Assembly (NCBI RefSeq): GCF_007004135.1 | Contig: NZ_VJMG01000078.1 | Span: forward strand, 42,428-106,427 | Reading direction: 5' to 3' | DNA: 64,000 bases | Source of the DNA: Affinirhizobium straminoryzae | Lineage (GTDB): Bacteria; Pseudomonadota; Alphaproteobacteria; Rhizobiales; Rhizobiaceae | Part shown: positions 52,270 to 61,915 of the stretch, in pieces | Layout: every line of letters begins with the position of its first letter | How positions within the stretch are numbered: the first letter of the stretch is position 1 | Translations under genes and position numbers: made by a program | Notes under the pieces: model-generated | Database searches by the model: none | What the model saw: only the letters and a program-made list of their open reading frames with translations | What the model was told of the DNA's origin: nothing

Positions 52270-54492
52270 ATGAAAACCTTGCGCGGCAGTCCCGGGTCTG
52301 CCGCCGATTCGCCTGACACCGAGATGCCATCGGAACGCTACATGCCCCTCATCGCGATTCTTGACGACCAGGAAACAAATCGCCGCATCTTCGAGAGGCT
52401 TGCGTCCTCCATCGAGGAGGGGGTGGAGATCCGCTGCTACGCAGATCCCGCAATGGCGCTGGCAGCCTTCGAGGCCGGAACGGTTCCGGACCTGATCGTC
52501 ACGGATTTCAAGATGCCGGTCATGGATGGCGCTGCCTTCATCCGTGCGCTGCGTGCCCTGCCCGGCTTCGCGGAAATTCCTGTCATCGTCATCACCGTCT
52601 ATGAGGAACGCAGCTTTCGCATGCGTGCGCTGGAGGCGGGTGCCACGGATTTCCTGCAAAGTCCGGTCGATCACCAGGAATTCACCACGCGCGCGCGCAA
52701 TCTCCTGAAACTGCGCAAGCAGCAGCTTCTGCTCGAAAGCCGGGCGCGCAACCTGGCTGTCGAACTTGCCACCAGTGAAGAATCGCGCGCGGCGGTTCTT
52801 CGTGATTCCAGCGAGCGGCTGGCGCAGGTCATCGATACGGTGCCGGCCATGGTCAGTGCCTGCGATGCCAACGGTAACATTCTCTTTGTCAATGCGCTCG
52901 CCGGTGCTTTCCTTGACCGCGACCCGGCAAGCCTGGTCGGTCGCAGCAGCGACACGCTGGTCGATCCGGAACTGGCCGGGCCAAACCGTATGCTGGACCG
53001 CAAGGTGCTGCGTACCGGCCAGCCGCTGCAGAGCTTCGAGCGCGAACTGACGAGTGCCGCCGGTGAGAAGCGCGTCCTTCTCACCACCAAGTCGCCGCTG
53101 CGCGACAGCAATGACATCGTCGTCGGCGTCGTCACCAGTGCGCTGGACATCACGGACCGCAAGCGGGGCGAACAGCATCTGCTGCATGTCGCCCGCCATG
53201 ATGCGCTGACCAATCTGCCCAACCGCAACTACATGCTCGACCGACTGCGCCGCGAGGTGGCAAGGGCACGGCGCGGCGATCGCGCCTTCGCGCTCCACTG
53301 CGTTGATATCGACGAGTTCAAGAGCGTCAACGAACTGCTCGGGCACGATGCGGGCGACGAGTTTCTCAAGGAGGTGGCGCGCCGCCTCCGGACGCTTGTC
53401 GAGGCGGATGACATGGTGGCGCGCGTCGGGGGGGACCAGTTCGCTGTGCTGCAGACGATTTCGCAGGGCAGCATCAGCGCCATCCAGTTTGCCGAGCAGG
53501 TCATGGATGTGGTGGCGCAGCCCTTCATCAGCGAGGGCAAGCGCTTCTGCTGCAGCGTCAGCATCGGCACCACGATGCATCCCGCCGATGGCACCGATGT
53601 CAACCGGCTGGTGAAAAATGCAGAGCTGGCGATGTATCAGGCCAAGGAAACCGGCGGCAACCAGGTGCGCTTCTTCGAGACCAATATGGCCGAAAGGATG
53701 CGCAACAATGCGGTGCTGGACGGCAAGCTGCGCACGGCCATCCAGGAGCGGCAGTTCGTCGTCTATTTTCAACCGCAGATTTCGTCTGCCACCGGCTGCG
53801 TGGTGGGGGCCGAGGCGCTGCTGCGCTGGAACCATCCGGAGCAGGGGGTTCTGGCGCCCGGCCTGTTCCTGTCGCGTGCCGAGGAAAACGGCCTGATCGT
53901 GCCGATCAACGAATGGGTTCTGCTGGAAGCTTGCCGCGAGGCGAAATCCTGGCAGCGCATGGGACTGAATGACTTGCGCATCAGCGTTAATCTCTCGCCC
54001 GTCCAGTTCCGCCGGGTCAACGTGGCGCAACTCGTGGAGCGCGCGCTCACGCTGTCGCAGCTTGAGCCGCGCTATCTTGACGTGGAAATCACCGAGAACA
54101 TCGTGATCGAGAATACCGATACCGTGGTTTCGGCGCTGAAGCAGATTGCCAATCTTGGTGTAAGCATCTCGATCGACGATTTCGGCACCGGCTATTCCTC
54201 GCTGAACTACATCCGCCAGTTCCCGATCGACCGGATCAAGATCGACCAGAGCTTCGTGCGCAACATGGTGGAAGATCCGAGCGACCACACGATCGTGCGC
54301 ACGGTGGCCAATCTCGGCCATAGCCTTGGCCTCAGCGTGGTGGCCGAGGGGGTCGAGACCCGCGCCCAGGCGGAGCTCCTGAAGGCCGATGGCTGCGACG
54401 TGATGCAGGGTTATCTGTACGGGCGCCCCATGCCGGCGGAACAGTTCGTCGCCTTCCTGCAGTCCGGGCAGCGGGCAGAGGTCGACGCATGA
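52270..54492 (+). CDS. Response regulator with REC-PAS-GGDEF-EAL domains (c-di-GMP phosphodiesterase)
   Basis: A 740-aa regulator. The REC domain (about 26-145) has the phospho-acceptor Asp79 in LIVTDFKMP, but the usual conserved Lys is Ser131 (LQSPVD). A PAS domain follows (about 180-300). The GGDEF domain (310-465) reads GGDQF at 387-391, so cyclase activity is doubtful. The EAL domain (480-735) looks active: Glu515 (EAL), Asn574, Glu606, Asp636-Asp637, Lys657, Glu693 and Gln713. Its stop overlaps the hybrid kinase start by 4 bp. It probably degrades c-di-GMP when phosphorylated by that kinase. Confidence 0.93.
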   Translation: MKTLRGSPGSAADSPDTEMPSERYMPLIAILDDQETNRRIFERLASSIEEGVEIRCYADPAMALAAFEAGTVPDLIVTDFKMPVMDGAAFIRALRALPGFAEIPVIVITVYEERSFRMRALEAGATDFLQSPVDHQEFTTRARNLLKLRKQQLLLESRARNLAVELATSEESRAAVLRDSSERLAQVIDTVPAMVSACDANGNILFVNALAGAFLDRDPASLVGRSSDTLVDPELAGPNRMLDRKVLRTGQPLQSFERELTSAAGEKRVLLTTKSPLRDSNDIVVGVVTSALDITDRKRGEQHLLHVARHDALTNLPNRNYMLDRLRREVARARRGDRAFALHCVDIDEFKSVNELLGHDAGDEFLKEVARRLRTLVEADDMVARVGGDQFAVLQTISQGSISAIQFAEQVMDVVAQPFISEGKRFCCSVSIGTTMHPADGTDVNRLVKNAELAMYQAKETGGNQVRFFETNMAERMRNNAVLDGKLRTAIQERQFVVYFQPQISSATGCVVGAEALLRWNHPEQGVLAPGLFLSRAEENGLIVPINEWVLLEACREAKSWQRMGLNDLRISVNLSPVQFRRVNVAQLVERALTLSQLEPRYLDVEITENIVIENTDTVVSALKQIANLGVSISIDDFGTGYSSLNYIRQFPIDRIKIDQSFVRNMVEDPSDHTIVRTVANLGHSLGLSVVAEGVETRAQAELLKADGCDVMQGYLYGRPMPAEQFVAFLQSGQRAEVDA

Positions 54493-56981
54493 GCGTGACG
54501 CGCCCCGTGCGGCCGGCGCAGCGGTGGCGGCTGCCCGCAAGCCTTCGCGATCTGCGCACGCTGCTGCGCAACCGCCCCGATACCGAACACGAACTGACGA
54601 CGAACCGCCTGCTGCTGGCCTCCGGCATCATCATCTATCTGGTCGTGGCCAGCGCCTTCGGTTCCGATGCCGCAGTGGCGGCGCTCGATGTCGCGGCCCT
54701 GCCGGTCTCCATTTTCGCCCTCTTCGCCGCCTGTCTTTTCGTGCACATTCTTCTGGTGCCTGATGTCTGCCATTATCGCCGGGTGGCCGGCATCGTGGCG
54801 GATGTCGGCACCTTCTCCTATGGCCTGCATGTGAGCGGCGAAGCCGGTGCCGGCCTGTTCCTCGTCTATTTCTGGGCGGTTCTCGGCAACGGCTTCCGCT
54901 TCGGCGTCGTTTATCTCGCCCTTGCCGCAGTGGCGGCTGTCTCGGGCTTCGTCGCGGTCATTCTCAGCACGACCTACTGGCAGGAGGAGACCAATCTCTC
55001 CATTGGTCTGATTGGCGCACTGATCGTCATTCCCGCCTATACGGCCAAGCTTATCCGCAAGCTCTCGCAGGCCAAGCGCGAGGCCGAACAGGCAAGCCAG
55101 GCGAAAAGCCTGTTTCTGGCCAGCATGAGCCATGAACTGCGTACGCCGTTGAACGCCATCATCGGCCTCAGCGATCTCCTGCTCGGCATGTCGCTGAAGG
55201 GAGAGCACAAGGACATGGTGCGCACCATCAGCCGGTCCGGTCGGTCGCTGCTATCCCTGATCGAGGCGGTGCTCGACCTGTCGCGTATCGAGGCCGGGCA
55301 GGTGAAGATCCAGCTGGAGCGGGTTGACCTGCCAAGCCTGCTGAAGGATGTGCGCGCGATTGCGGGCGTTGCCGCCCATGCCAAGGGTCTGCGGCTGGCC
55401 CTGCATATGAGTGGCGAGACACCACGGTTCATTCTGGCCGACCGCCGGCATCTGGAAGAGATCCTGCTGAACCTTGCCAGCAATGCGGTGAAGTTCACTG
55501 CGCATGGCCATGTGCGCATCGATGTCGGCTTCTGTGAGACCGAGCGGGGCACTGCGCTTCAGGTGGAGGTTTCCGACACCGGCATCGGCATCGATCCCGC
55601 CGCGCATGGCCGGATCTTCGAGCGGTTCACCCAGGCAGACGGCACGATCCTCGACAGGTTCGGCGGAACCGGCCTCGGGCTTGCGATTGTCCGCCAGCTG
55701 GTGCGCGCCATGGGCGGCGAGATCGGCGTGGTGAGCGCGCCCGGTGAGGGCAGCACCTTCCACTTCAGCCTGCCGGTGGAGGCTGTGGCAGTCGACGAGG
55801 TCGATGTGGCGCTGCCTTCCTTTGTCCATTTCGGCGCAGGTTCCCTTCCGGCGCCAGCCTTTGCCGCAGCAGAGCAGGTGGACAGTCTCGAGGACGGGCT
55901 TGCCTGTCTCGCGCGCCTGCGCCGTTGCGGGGTTGGCCAGCCGCTTGTCCTGATCGATGCGCAGATGCGCGACCCCTCGCCGGCCCGTCTGGCTGCCCGT
56001 CTCCTGGATGCGGTACCGCCCGAGGATGCGCCGCTTCTGGTGCTGGTCGCGCCGCACAGCGAGACGGTGCGTCTGACGCCCGCCATGCGTGATCTGTTCT
56101 TTACCGCGATCGATCCAGAGGCCCCCGCCAATCTGTCGGTGCTGGCCGCGATGGCCGACGGGCCGGGCGACCGCGCCTCCGAGGCCATGGCGCCCCGCGG
56201 CACGATGCGCCGGCTGAAGCTTCTGATCGCTGACGACAACAAGACCAACCAGATGGTGCTGGGCAAGATCCTGGAAACCGGCGGCCATGCCTATGAGGTG
56301 GTGGAAAACGGCGAGGCGGCCGTGGAGCGCATGCTGCAAGGCGATCTCGATCTGGTGCTGATGGATGTCAACATGCCCGTCATGAACGGTATCGAGGCCA
56401 CCAAGTTCTACCGCTTTGCCGCGCTCGGCATGAAGGAGATCCCGATCATTGCCGTCACCGCCGATGCCACTGGCGAAGCCCGCGAGCGCTGCCTGGAGGC
56501 CGGCATGGCCGAATGCCTGACAAAGCCGCTCGAACCGCGCCGGCTGCTGGAGGCGATCGAAGCCGTGCTTGGCGAAACCGAGGCCGAGGAGGCGTCGCCT
56601 GCCGTCCCCGCAGAGCTTTCGGCGCCGGCCATCGCGGACCGGCCGGTGATCGACATGGCCACCTGCGAGGCGCTGGAGCAACTGGGCGGTGCCGATTTCG
56701 TCGATCAGCTTCTGGAGCAGTTCGTCAATGATTCCGTCGAAGCGCTGAAGGCACTGTCGCATGCGGTGGCCGAGGAGAACGTACAGGGCTTCCGAAATTC
56801 GGCCCATGCGCTGCGCAGCGCCGCAGCCAATGTGGGGGCTGCCCGCATCTACCAGTTGTGCCTGGAGTGGCGGGAAATCAACGATCCAGAACTTGCCCAG
56901 CAGGGCGAACTTCACCTGCAGACGCTGACGAGCGAATTCGAGCGCCTGCAGCAGGAGGTCCGAACCCGGCTCGCCTCCTGA
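54489..56981 (+). CDS. RpfC-like hybrid histidine kinase (TM-HisKA-HATPase-REC-HPt)
   Basis: An 830-aa membrane sensor. The N-terminal part has five to six hydrophobic segments (about 40-188), including LFLVYFWAVLGNGFRFGV, which recalls the sensor of Xanthomonas RpfC. Then come HisKA with His215 (SMSHELRTP), HATPase_c with Asn332, DTGIGI and FGGTGLGLAI, a linker, REC with Asp626 (LVLMDVNMP) and Lys679, and HPt with His773 (SAHALRSAAANVG). This domain order equals RpfC. It is coupled to the response regulator (ATGA overlap) and convergent with an RpfF-like gene. A DSF-type fatty acid ligand is inferred, not shown. Confidence 0.92.
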   Translation: MSVTRPVRPAQRWRLPASLRDLRTLLRNRPDTEHELTTNRLLLASGIIIYLVVASAFGSDAAVAALDVAALPVSIFALFAACLFVHILLVPDVCHYRRVAGIVADVGTFSYGLHVSGEAGAGLFLVYFWAVLGNGFRFGVVYLALAAVAAVSGFVAVILSTTYWQEETNLSIGLIGALIVIPAYTAKLIRKLSQAKREAEQASQAKSLFLASMSHELRTPLNAIIGLSDLLLGMSLKGEHKDMVRTISRSGRSLLSLIEAVLDLSRIEAGQVKIQLERVDLPSLLKDVRAIAGVAAHAKGLRLALHMSGETPRFILADRRHLEEILLNLASNAVKFTAHGHVRIDVGFCETERGTALQVEVSDTGIGIDPAAHGRIFERFTQADGTILDRFGGTGLGLAIVRQLVRAMGGEIGVVSAPGEGSTFHFSLPVEAVAVDEVDVALPSFVHFGAGSLPAPAFAAAEQVDSLEDGLACLARLRRCGVGQPLVLIDAQMRDPSPARLAARLLDAVPPEDAPLLVLVAPHSETVRLTPAMRDLFFTAIDPEAPANLSVLAAMADGPGDRASEAMAPRGTMRRLKLLIADDNKTNQMVLGKILETGGHAYEVVENGEAAVERMLQGDLDLVLMDVNMPVMNGIEATKFYRFAALGMKEIPIIAVTADATGEARERCLEAGMAECLTKPLEPRRLLEAIEAVLGETEAEEASPAVPAELSAPAIADRPVIDMATCEALEQLGGADFVDQLLEQFVNDSVEALKALSHAVAEENVQGFRNSAHALRSAAANVGAARIYQLCLEWREINDPELAQQGELHLQTLTSEFERLQQEVRTRLAS

Positions 56982-57124
56982 GGATGCGGCGTGCGCCGTT
57001 GAGGCCTGCTGGCCGGTTTCTGGCGTTGGTGCGCCGCTTGGCCGATGCGAAAGCATCGCCCTTTGCGCCGCGCCTAGCCAGAAGCCATCCTATGGGTTCC
57101 GATCATCGACACCTGGTATAAGTC

Positions 57125-58123
57125 TCAGAGGCTCGCTTCGATGCGCTTGGCCTGGGCGCCGCGCAGGCGGTCGATCTTGCGCAGGTCCGCATCTTCAAGC
57201 GCCATGGCGGCATCCACCCACAGATCCACCACGTCGATCAGTTCCTGGTGGGTGATCGGGTTCACGCGGCGGCGCACATCGCGCATCGTGCGCTGGATGG
57301 CATGCTTGCGGCTGTTGCGGACGATATAGTCACGCACGCCCTCTTCGCCGCGCCCGTTGTCCACCACCACATCCACCAGACCCATTTCGTGCAGTTCGTC
57401 GGCGGTGTAGATGCGCCCGCTCATGATCATCTTCGTGGCGCGCGTCGGATCGAGCCGCCGTGACAGGAAGGAATAGGCGCCCATGCCGGGAAACAGGTTG
57501 AAGAGGATTTCCGGCAATCCGAATTTCGCCTTGCGCTCGGCAATGATGATGTCTGACGCAAGGGCTGCCTCGAAGCCGCCACCCAGCGCGTCGCCCTGTA
57601 CCAGCGAGATGAGGAAGATCGGCAGGTCAAGGCTCTGGGAGGAGGAATAGACCAGATCGACGCAGTCGAGCGCATAGCGGCGCAGGCCGTCGCGGTCGCG
57701 GGCTCGTATATGATCGGCGAAATAACCGAGATCACCGCCGAGATTGAAGATGTTCGGCTGCTTGGAGCCGTTGACCAGATAGAGCAGAGGCGGTTCGTCA
57801 GTCGGTCGCTCGAAGAGCTTCTGGATACGGCTTCTAAGGGCGGAGAGGTCGCGCAGCAGATCGGGCGTGTAGCTCGGCGCTTCCGTCGGCTTCATGAAGT
57901 ACCACAGCGTCTTCAGTGCCGGGTCGAGACGCACTTCCAGCTGTTCATAGCTGGCCGTGGCAAAGCTGAGTTCGATCGGCAGCGTGTCCGCGAAGGCTGC
58001 CAAGCGTCCCTCCGGAGGCTTGCGTGCTGCGGATTGCTGTCGCGGTTCCAGGGCGATGTTAGCGCTGTCTACGGCTGTTGAAGCCTGCTCAGCCTGCCGC
58101 TGTCGTTCAGACACATCCGTCAT
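57125..58123 (-). CDS. RpfF-like crotonase, putative DSF-type signal synthase
   Basis: A 332-aa crotonase-fold protein. Two acidic residues sit where RpfF has its catalytic pair: Glu185 in LGGGFEAALA and Glu205 in FGLPEILF, 20 apart as in RpfF (Glu141/Glu161). FNLGGDL, FPGMGAYSFLSRR, MGLVDVVV and the C-terminal LWVDAAMAL...IDRLRGAQ also match RpfF as I recall it, more than they match beta-oxidation hydratases. The N-terminal 45 residues are an extra polar tail. ATG 58123 is used; the frame has a TTG just before it. It probably makes a cis-2-unsaturated fatty acid from acyl-ACP. Confidence 0.9.
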   Translation of the reverse strand: MTDVSERQRQAEQASTAVDSANIALEPRQQSAARKPPEGRLAAFADTLPIELSFATASYEQLEVRLDPALKTLWYFMKPTEAPSYTPDLLRDLSALRSRIQKLFERPTDEPPLLYLVNGSKQPNIFNLGGDLGYFADHIRARDRDGLRRYALDCVDLVYSSSQSLDLPIFLISLVQGDALGGGFEAALASDIIIAERKAKFGLPEILFNLFPGMGAYSFLSRRLDPTRATKMIMSGRIYTADELHEMGLVDVVVDNGRGEEGVRDYIVRNSRKHAIQRTMRDVRRRVNPITHQELIDVVDLWVDAAMALEDADLRKIDRLRGAQAKRIEASL

Positions 58124-58253
58124 CAAGTCACCCCGTCATTCGATAGCCGACAGTCTATCAGACCATGCTGCGACGCAAGAGGGCGCCTTAACCGATTTTA
58201 AACTTTGATTAAAAAATCTGGTTAATCGAATAGATCGAGCTTGTCATACCGGA

Positions 58254-58289
58254 AAAATCAGGAGTGGAGCGGCCTTTCACGCCGCTCCA
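58254..58289 (-). terminator. Probable terminator of rhaD-rhaI
   Basis: TGGAGCGGC (58265-58273) pairs with GCCGCTCCA (58281-58289) around a 7-nt loop. On the minus strand TTTTT follows a few bases beyond the stem. It lies 16 bp past the rhaI stop. Confidence 0.65.
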
Positions 58290-58304
58290 TCAAGGCAAAT
58301 TCAG

Positions 58305-59597
58305 TTATACGATGCCGCCCGAACCACCCTTCACCGCCGGGCGTTCGGAAGCAACGCGCGCGCGGTAACCGCTCGAACGATAGGTGGCGATGGGATCGAT
58401 CGCGCCGCCCGCCCGGCGACGAGCCTCGGCGAGGATCGGTTCGACATCGGTGCGGTAAGCGCGCTTCAGCGTCTCGGTCGCCATCAGCGCATCATTGCTC
58501 TCCTGGAATCCCTCCAGCGCAACCCGGTCGACCAGCAGCGCCTGGGCATAGGCGCGGCGGATCTCGTTGGCGGACGCAATGAGGCTCTCGATCGGATCGG
58601 TCACGTTATGGCTCTGGTCGATCATGTGGGCGGGGTGGAAGCCCTTGACCCCGCGATGCTCGGCATCCACCAGTTCGTTGAAGACGAGGAACAGGCGGTA
58701 GGGTTCGACGGAGCCGGCGTCGAGATCGTCGTCGCCGTATTTCGAATCGTTGAAATGGAAGCCGCCCAGCTTGGCGAACTGGATGAGGCGGGCGACGATC
58801 ATTTCGATATTCGTATTCGGCGCGTGGTGACCGAGATCCACGAGGCAGAAGGCCTTGTCACCCAGCGTCTGCGCGATCAGGTAGTTGGTGCCCCAGTCCT
58901 GCACCACCGTCGAGTAGAAGGCGGGCTCGTACATCTTGTGTTCGGAAAACAGGCGCCAGTCATCCGGCAGCGCCTTGTAGATGGCGCGCATCGAATCGAG
59001 ATAGCGCTCGAACTGGCGGGTGAAGTTCGACTGGCCGGGGAAGTTGGAGCCGTCACCGATCCACACCGTCAGCGCCTTCGAGCCGATGGCGTTGCCGATC
59101 TCGATGCATTCCAGATTGTGCTCCACCGCCTGGGCGCGGGTTGCCGCATCCACGTGGCTGAGCGAGCCGTATTTATAGGAATGCGCCTGATCGGCCGCAT
59201 CGGAGAAGGTGTTCGAGTTCATCGCGTCGAAACCGAGGCCGAGCGAATCGCCCTTCGCCTTCAGCTCCTTCGGGTCTGCCTTGTCCCACGGGATGTGCAG
59301 GGAAACGGTCGGTGTTGCCCGTGTCAGCTGCTGGATGACGCTGCAATCCTCCAGCTTGTCGAAGATATGGCGCGGCTCTCCGAGACCCGGAAAGCGGGCA
59401 AAACGGGTGCCGCCGGTGCCGACACCCCAGGAGGGGACGGCGACGAAGAATTCGGCGACCTTCTCAGTGAGTGCGTCGATGTCGATATTGCTGCGGGCCA
59501 GTTTCTCGCCGAGTGCCGCATAATCGGTGGTGAGCGCGGCGGCGCGCTTTTCGTTTTCAGCGGCGATCACATCGCCTGCAATCTTCAGATCTGTCAT
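58305..59597 (-). CDS. rhaI: L-rhamnose isomerase, rhizobial type
   Basis: A TIM-barrel isomerase of 430 aa converting L-rhamnose to L-rhamnulose. Metal and substrate regions visible are VSLHIPWDKADPKEL, FSEHKMYEPAFYST, CLVDLGHHAPNTNIE and GGFHFNDSKYGDDDLDAGS. It belongs to the RhaI group of rhizobia and Pseudomonas rather than E. coli RhaA. ATG 59597 has GGGAGGA five bases upstream. It is downstream of rhaD, separated by a RIME-like element, and ends at a hairpin terminator. Confidence 0.94.
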   Translation of the reverse strand: MTDLKIAGDVIAAENEKRAAALTTDYAALGEKLARSNIDIDALTEKVAEFFVAVPSWGVGTGGTRFARFPGLGEPRHIFDKLEDCSVIQQLTRATPTVSLHIPWDKADPKELKAKGDSLGLGFDAMNSNTFSDAADQAHSYKYGSLSHVDAATRAQAVEHNLECIEIGNAIGSKALTVWIGDGSNFPGQSNFTRQFERYLDSMRAIYKALPDDWRLFSEHKMYEPAFYSTVVQDWGTNYLIAQTLGDKAFCLVDLGHHAPNTNIEMIVARLIQFAKLGGFHFNDSKYGDDDLDAGSVEPYRLFLVFNELVDAEHRGVKGFHPAHMIDQSHNVTDPIESLIASANEIRRAYAQALLVDRVALEGFQESNDALMATETLKRAYRTDVEPILAEARRRAGGAIDPIATYRSSGYRARVASERPAVKGGSGGIV

Positions 59598-59664
59598 TGG
59601 TTCCTCCCGTACAGACCGTTCACGTTTATGACGTTCCACTTTTGGGCTTCGTCGTGGGGCATAT

Positions 59665-59726
59665 CCCCCTCTGTCCTGCCCGACATCTTCCCCTTGGGGG
59701 GAGATGCCTGGCAAGTCAGAGAGGGG
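59665..59726. repeat. RIME-like palindrome between rhaD and rhaI
   Basis: An imperfect inverted repeat: CCCCCTCTGTCCTGCC on one side, GGCAAGTCAGAGAGGGG on the other, with a CTTCCCCTTGGGGGGAG core. It resembles the elements near 44690 and at the window end. It could form a stable mRNA hairpin inside the rhaDI transcript. Confidence 0.65.
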
Positions 59727-59754
59727 AACCAGGCCACCCAGCGGAGACGTTCTT

Positions 59755-61851
59755 TTATCGCGTAAAGCTCTGGGCGTTGCCGGCGTCCACGTTGATGATG
59801 TTGCCGGTCGACTTGGCCGAAAGATCCGAGGCCAGGAAATAGATGGCTTCGGCGATATCCTCCGGGAACACGTTCAGCTTGAGCATGGAGCGCTTGCGGT
59901 AATGTTCCTCCAGGTCGCTCACCTCGATCTTGGAAGAGGCGGCGCGCTGTTCGCGCCATTCGCCGTTCCAGATCTTGGAGCCGCGCAGCACCGCATCCGG
60001 GTTAACCGTGTTGACGCGAATGCCGGCTTCCGCGCCTTCCAGCGCCAGGCAGCGGGCCAGATGGATCTCGGCGGCCTTGGCTGTGCAATAGGCCGAGGCA
60101 TTGGGAGAGGAGGCAAGACCGTTCTTGGAGGCGACGAACACCACGTTGCCGCCGAGGTTCTGGCGGCGGAACAGGCGGAACGCTTCACGTGAAACAAGGA
60201 AGTAGCCGGTGGCGAGAATGCTGATGTTCTTGTCCCACATGGCAAGCGTCGTCTCTTCCACCGGAGCGGAGGAGGCAATGCCGGCATTGGAGACGAGAAT
60301 GTCGACGCCGCCGAACTCCACGCTGGCGTCCGCGAAAGCGGCGGTCACGGCCTCTTCCTTCGTCACGTCAAGCTGAACGGCGCGCACGCTATCTGCGCTG
60401 TAGCGCTTGGCAAAATCGGCTTTGGCAGCATCCAGCGCCTCGGCATCGATATCGGCCAGCACCACGCAGGCGCCCTCCGCCATCAGCCGCTCCGCCGTTG
60501 CCCGGCCGATGCCGCCGGCACCGCCGGTGACGAGGGCGACACGGCCGGCCAGGCTCTTCGGCTTCGGCATGCGCTGCAGCTTTGCCTCTTCCAGCAGCCA
60601 GTATTCGATGTCGAAGGCCTCCTGTTCGGGCAGGCCCTGATACTTGGAGACGGTGGAGGCGCCGCGCATCACGTTGATGGCGTTGACATAGAACTCGCCC
60701 GCGATGCGGGCGGTCGCCTTGTCCTTGGCAAAGGACAGCATGCCGACGCCCGGAACAAGGAAGATGACCGGGTTCGGGTCACGCATGGCAGGCGAATTGT
60801 CGTGTTTGCAGCTTTCGTAATAGCGGGTGTAATCGGCGCGGTAATCCTCCAGCGCCTTGTCGAGGCCCGCGATCACGACGTCGACATCCGGATGGGCCGG
60901 ATCGAAATCGAGGATCAGCGGGCGGATCTTGGTGCGCAGGAAATGGTCCGGGCAGGAGGTGCCGAGCGCGCCGAGCGGCTTCAGATGTTTCGAATTGACG
61001 AATTCCAGCACGGCATCCTGATCGTCGAAATCGCCCAGCTTGCGCTCCGCCTTGCCGATGCGGCCACGGATTTCCGGCATCAGCTTGGCGGCAATGGCGC
61101 GGCGCTCGGCGGCCGACAGGCTTTCGGTGGCAGCGCCGCCGAAGATGACCTTGCCTTCGGTCTGAGCAGCGAACCACTCGATCGCCTTGTTGATGATCTC
61201 GAGCGTCAGCAGGTAGCATTCCTTGGCATCATTGGCCCAGGTGAACAGGCCATGGCTTTCCAGCACGACGCCCTTGGCCGTCGGGTTGGCCTTCACGAAG
61301 GCTTCGAGGTCGAGACCCAACTGGAAACCGGGGCGGCGCCAGGGCAGCCAGCCGATATCCGAACCGAAGATCTGGCTCGTCAGGTCCTTGGAATTCTTGG
61401 AAGCAGCGATCGCGATGATCGCATCCGGATGCATGTGATCGACATGGGTAAAGGGCACGAAACCGTGGAGCGGCGTGTCGATGGAAGCGGCGCGCGGGTT
61501 CAGGTTGAAGGTGCAGTGCGGCAGGAAACCCACCATGCGGTCTTCGTCGTGAACGCCCTGATAGATGCCCTTCAGTGCTTCGAGCTTCTCCTGGTAGAGT
61601 GTGGCGAAACCGTCGAGCTTGATGGTGCCGACATCGCCGCCGGATCCCTTCACCCAGAGAACCTGTACTTTTTCCCCTGTCAGGGGGTCGGTTTCCATCA
61701 CCTTTGCGGAGGTGTTGCCGCCGCCGTAATTGGTGATGCGCTTGTCGGCGCCGAGCAGGTTCGAGCGATAAAGCAGCTTGCCGGGCTCATCCAGAGTCGC
61801 CGCGTAAGCATCATCCCAACGGTTTTCGAGAAGGCGGGTTTGGCCCGACAT
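59755..61851 (-). CDS. rhaD: Bifunctional rhamnulose-1-phosphate aldolase/short-chain dehydrogenase
   Basis: A 698-aa fusion. The N-terminal half (about 1-420) is a class II aldolase with NYGGGNTSAK, zinc-binding histidines in FTHVDHMHPDA and LESHGLF; it splits rhamnulose 1-phosphate to DHAP and lactaldehyde. The C-terminal half (about 440-698) is an SDR with VALVTGGAGGIGRATAE and the SAYCTAK Tyr/Lys pair, which can oxidise lactaldehyde. Fusion of both steps is normal in rhizobia. ATG 61851 has GGGAGGA upstream. Transcription is divergent from rhaR across a shared operator. Confidence 0.95.
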   Translation of the reverse strand: MSGQTRLLENRWDDAYAATLDEPGKLLYRSNLLGADKRITNYGGGNTSAKVMETDPLTGEKVQVLWVKGSGGDVGTIKLDGFATLYQEKLEALKGIYQGVHDEDRMVGFLPHCTFNLNPRAASIDTPLHGFVPFTHVDHMHPDAIIAIAASKNSKDLTSQIFGSDIGWLPWRRPGFQLGLDLEAFVKANPTAKGVVLESHGLFTWANDAKECYLLTLEIINKAIEWFAAQTEGKVIFGGAATESLSAAERRAIAAKLMPEIRGRIGKAERKLGDFDDQDAVLEFVNSKHLKPLGALGTSCPDHFLRTKIRPLILDFDPAHPDVDVVIAGLDKALEDYRADYTRYYESCKHDNSPAMRDPNPVIFLVPGVGMLSFAKDKATARIAGEFYVNAINVMRGASTVSKYQGLPEQEAFDIEYWLLEEAKLQRMPKPKSLAGRVALVTGGAGGIGRATAERLMAEGACVVLADIDAEALDAAKADFAKRYSADSVRAVQLDVTKEEAVTAAFADASVEFGGVDILVSNAGIASSAPVEETTLAMWDKNISILATGYFLVSREAFRLFRRQNLGGNVVFVASKNGLASSPNASAYCTAKAAEIHLARCLALEGAEAGIRVNTVNPDAVLRGSKIWNGEWREQRAASSKIEVSDLEEHYRKRSMLKLNVFPEDIAEAIYFLASDLSAKSTGNIINVDAGNAQSFTR

Positions 61852-61915
61852 GGAAAGTCCTCCCAGGTGTTCATGTCGCTTGCCCGGCGGGCGAAGCATC
61901 TCCTTTGGCTGCAGG

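Noticed and set aside
59755..61851. Possible separate aldolase and dehydrogenase genes in rhaD
   Set aside because: The frame is continuous with no internal stop or start signal at the domain border; the fusion is normal for rhizobial RhaD.
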